A DNA stretch of 7,715 bases from DATKEH01 sp035546355 (GTDB taxonomy: Bacteria > Acidobacteriota > Thermoanaerobaculia > Multivoradales > JAIOJS01), in the NCBI GenBank assembly GCA_035546355.1, contig DATKEH010000205.1:1-7715 (forward strand), read 5' to 3'. The position numbers and the translations under genes were made by a program. Below the pieces are notes generated by a model. That model saw nothing but the letters and a program-made list of their open reading frames with translations. It made no database searches and had not been told where the DNA came from. This document shows positions 5,801-7,715 of the stretch, one piece after another; position 1 is the stretch's first letter; each line of letters opens with the position of its first letter.

Positions 5801-7714
5801 TCAGCCGCGCGGCGCGCCCAGCTCGCCCAGCCGCTGCTCCACCTCACGCACCACCGGCTGCAGCGCCGGCTCGGCGTCGCGCCAGGCGTCGAGGAAGCGC
5901 CCGTAGTGCCAGACGGCGCGGTCGCGGCGGTCGGCCTGGTCGTGGATGCGGGCGCGCTGCAGGTGGGTCCAGGGGCCATAGACCAGCGATTCGAAGCAGC
6001 AGGTCTCGTCCACCGAGCGGTACCAGCGGATCGCCTCCTCGCCGCGCCCCAGCTGCCGCAGCAGCTCGGCGCGCAGCAAGCGGGCCTCGGTGCCGGCGTA
6101 GTAGAGAGAGAAATTGAGCGTTCTGCCGGGAGCTTCGACGTGGGTGCGGTCGAGCTGGGCCAGCGCCCCCGCCAGGTCCCCGCGGCGGGCCAGCAGCTGG
6201 GCCCGCAGCGCATCTGCCAGGTAGTCGACGATGGGATGGTCGGGCCGCTGCCGCGCCATGCCGGCGAGCGCCGTCGCTCGGCGGTCGGCGGAGGCGAGGT
6301 CGCCGCGGCGCAGGGCCACCTGGCCCAGCCAGTAGAGGCGCAGCTCGGCGGCGTCGTCGGCGTGCTGCTCCCACTCCCAGGCAGCCGGCGGTGCCCACGC
6401 CTCGACGGCGGCTTCGAGCTTCGCCAGGGTTTCCTCGGGGATCGGCAGGAAGGGGTAGCCCAGCAGGATCGCCGCCGCGGGCCCGTCCTCGTCGCCCCAC
6501 GCGCGCTGCAGCTCGGTCAGCCACGACCGGGCCTCGGTCGGTTGGCCGCGGGCGAGGGCGAGGGCCGCCAGGTCGCTCAGGATCCTCGCGCGGGGCGCCG
6601 ACGGCTCCTCGAGCCCGCCCCGCAGCAGCTCCTCCCCCCAGTCGAGGCGGCGGAGCTCGAACAGCGTGACCCAGTGGACGTCGCCCACCTGCTCGTCGCG
6701 CGCCGCCTCCTCCAGCACCCGCAACCACCGCTCATGGTCGTCGGCCAGGATCGCCTGCCACACCCGCACCCGCGGCGCCGACTGCGAGTCCGGGAACTCC
6801 TCGAGATAGCGCCCGCCGAGGCGCTCCACCGCCGCCCGATCCCGGCGGTTCGCCGCGATCTGGGCGGCGTGGTAGAGCGCCGGGGCGTGGTGGGGGTCGA
6901 GCTCGAGGACGCGGGCGAAGGGCTCTGCCGCTTCGTTCTTGGGCCGCCCGCGCACCGCGTTGTGATGTGCCAGGACCTCCCCCAGCCCGTACCACGCTTC
7001 GGCCTCTTCGGGGTAGCGCTGGGTGACCTCGCGATAGAGCCGCTCCGCCTCGTCGGCGCGGCCGGAGACGTAGGCGTCGAGCGCCGCCAGCAGCGTGCGG
7101 TCGCGGGGCGGCAGCTCCGCCCCCAGCTCCACCGCCCGCTGCGCCGCCTCGGCGACCAGCTCCGGGTCGCGTTCGAACCAGTGGCCGGCCGCCGCCAGCC
7201 GATACCAGGCGAGGGCGAACGCGGGGTCGATCTCCGTCGCCTGCCGGAAGGCGGCCTCCGAGGCGCCGAACTCGCCCGCGCGGAAGGCCCTCTCCCCCGC
7301 CAGGTAGTGGCGCAAGGCCTCCACCGAGCTGGTGGTCAGCGCTCCTTCGCGGCTGAGCCGCTGCCCCGGAGTCGAGAAGTGGCCGGCCACCAGCTCCCGC
7401 ACCAGCTCGGCGATCATGGCGAACACCTCGCCCTCGCCGGCGCCCTCCGCCTCGGCCGTGGTCAGGCGTTCGCTGCCGTCGTAGAGGGTGGCGGCGAGGC
7501 GCAGCCGGCCGCCGGCCGCGACCACGCTGCCCCGCACGTGCATGCCGGCGCCGAAGCGGCCGGCCAGGGCCGAAGCCTCGGCGGGGGAGAGCTCGCCGCC
7601 GTCGCCCTGCTGGCGCGACAGCGCCGAGAGCAGGGCGTGGGGGTCGACCGTCGACAGGGTGCCGACGCCGTCGAGCGAGGTGCTCAGCAGGTCGACCATC
7701 CCCTCGCCGAGATA
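5801..7714 (-). CDS. TPR-repeat protein with FlgO/TolB-N-like segment, N-terminus outside window
   Basis: The minus-strand frame stays open to the window edge, with codons YLGEG just before the Met at 7699. This continues the family pattern Y-L-x-E-G-M-x-D-L-L-S, so that Met is internal and the protein is longer at its N-terminus. Counting from it, about 1-105 forms an alpha/beta segment (MVDLLSTSLDG, RFGAGMHVRGSVV, GGRLRLAATLYDG) like the FlgO/TolB-N-type domain found downstream of Ser/Thr kinase or winged-helix domains in Acidobacteriota and similar phyla. From about 127 to the end there are tetratricopeptide-like helical pairs: AFRAGEFGASEAAFRQATEI with DPAFALAWY, then ADEAERLYREVTQRYPEEAEAWYGLG, then EPFARVLELDPHHAPALYHAA, and degenerate repeats further on. 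The missing N-terminal part probably holds a kinase, DNA-binding or cyclase-type domain, which would decide the role. It is likely a signalling or scaffold protein. It converges on the glycan operon, and no functional link can be shown. Confidence 0.8.
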   Translation of the reverse strand, partial: YLGEGMVDLLSTSLDGVGTLSTVDPHALLSALSRQQGDGGELSPAEASALAGRFGAGMHVRGSVVAAGGRLRLAATLYDGSERLTTAEAEGAGEGEVFAMIAELVRELVAGHFSTPGQRLSREGALTTSSVEALRHYLAGERAFRAGEFGASEAAFRQATEIDPAFALAWYRLAAAGHWFERDPELVAEAAQRAVELGAELPPRDRTLLAALDAYVSGRADEAERLYREVTQRYPEEAEAWYGLGEVLAHHNAVRGRPKNEAAEPFARVLELDPHHAPALYHAAQIAANRRDRAAVERLGGRYLEEFPDSQSAPRVRVWQAILADDHERWLRVLEEAARDEQVGDVHWVTLFELRRLDWGEELLRGGLEEPSAPRARILSDLAALALARGQPTEARSWLTELQRAWGDEDGPAAAILLGYPFLPIPEETLAKLEAAVEAWAPPAAWEWEQHADDAAELRLYWLGQVALRRGDLASADRRATALAGMARQRPDHPIVDYLADALRAQLLARRGDLAGALAQLDRTHVEAPGRTLNFSLYYAGTEARLLRAELLRQLGRGEEAIRWYRSVDETCCFESLVYGPWTHLQRARIHDQADRRDRAVWHYGRFLDAWRDAEPALQPVVREVEQRLGELGAPRG

Positions 7715-7715
7715 G

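Noticed and set aside
5803..5812. Perfect palindrome GCCGCGCGGC near the convergent junction, considered as a terminator
   Set aside because: It has no loop, no T-run, lies in coding sequence, and is expected by chance at this base composition.
4459..6117. Plus-strand frame of 552 codons overlapping the glycosyltransferase and TPR genes
   Set aside because: It is Arg/Ser/Pro/Cys/Trp-rich low-complexity translation spanning a convergent gene boundary, with no recognisable domain.
7697..7699. ATG on the minus strand as the start of the TPR gene
   Set aside because: The preceding codons YLGEG belong to the conserved motif and the frame stays open to the edge, so the true start lies outside.

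Overview
The window is very GC-rich (by eye well above 70%), with strong G/C preference at third codon positions. It is gene-dense, with almost no intergenic DNA. This fits a high-GC soil or sediment bacterium. The partial reverse-strand protein has a FlgO/TolB-N-like segment followed by TPRs, an architecture common in Acidobacteriota (for example Thermoanaerobaculia), Gemmatimonadota and Myxococcota. I would guess Acidobacteriota, but the assignment is weak because no rRNA, tRNA or other phylogenetic marker is present.

Layout. Bases 3-5795 hold four plus-strand genes packed as one operon: (1) the C-terminal part of a PaaK/CapK-like adenylate-forming enzyme; (2) a complete glutamine-dependent asparagine synthase-type amidotransferase (AsnB family); (3) a MurF-like Mur ligase family protein with an N-terminal hydrophobic segment in place of the usual UDP-binding domain and a four-cysteine C-terminal tail; (4) a polytopic GT-C/ArnT-like membrane glycosyltransferase. 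The gaps are 3 nt, a 4-nt GTGA overlap, and 16 nt, so co-transcription and partial translational coupling are likely. Bases 5801-7714 hold, on the minus strand, the C-terminal part of a TPR protein that runs off the window. It converges on the operon with only 5 nt between the stop codons.

How the genes may work together (inference). The set combines acyl/aryl adenylation, amidotransfer from glutamine, Mur-type amide ligation and a lipid-linked-sugar glycosyltransferase. This is what one would expect for making and decorating a cell-surface glycan or lipid-linked glycopeptide-like molecule with amide-linked groups. None of the individual families is new. The combination, and the shape of the Mur-like protein, deserve a second look.

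There is no stretch over 300 bases without a gene. I found no RNA genes, mobile elements, CRISPR arrays or convincing promoters or terminators. The operon promoter must lie before base 1, and that of the TPR gene beyond base 7715.
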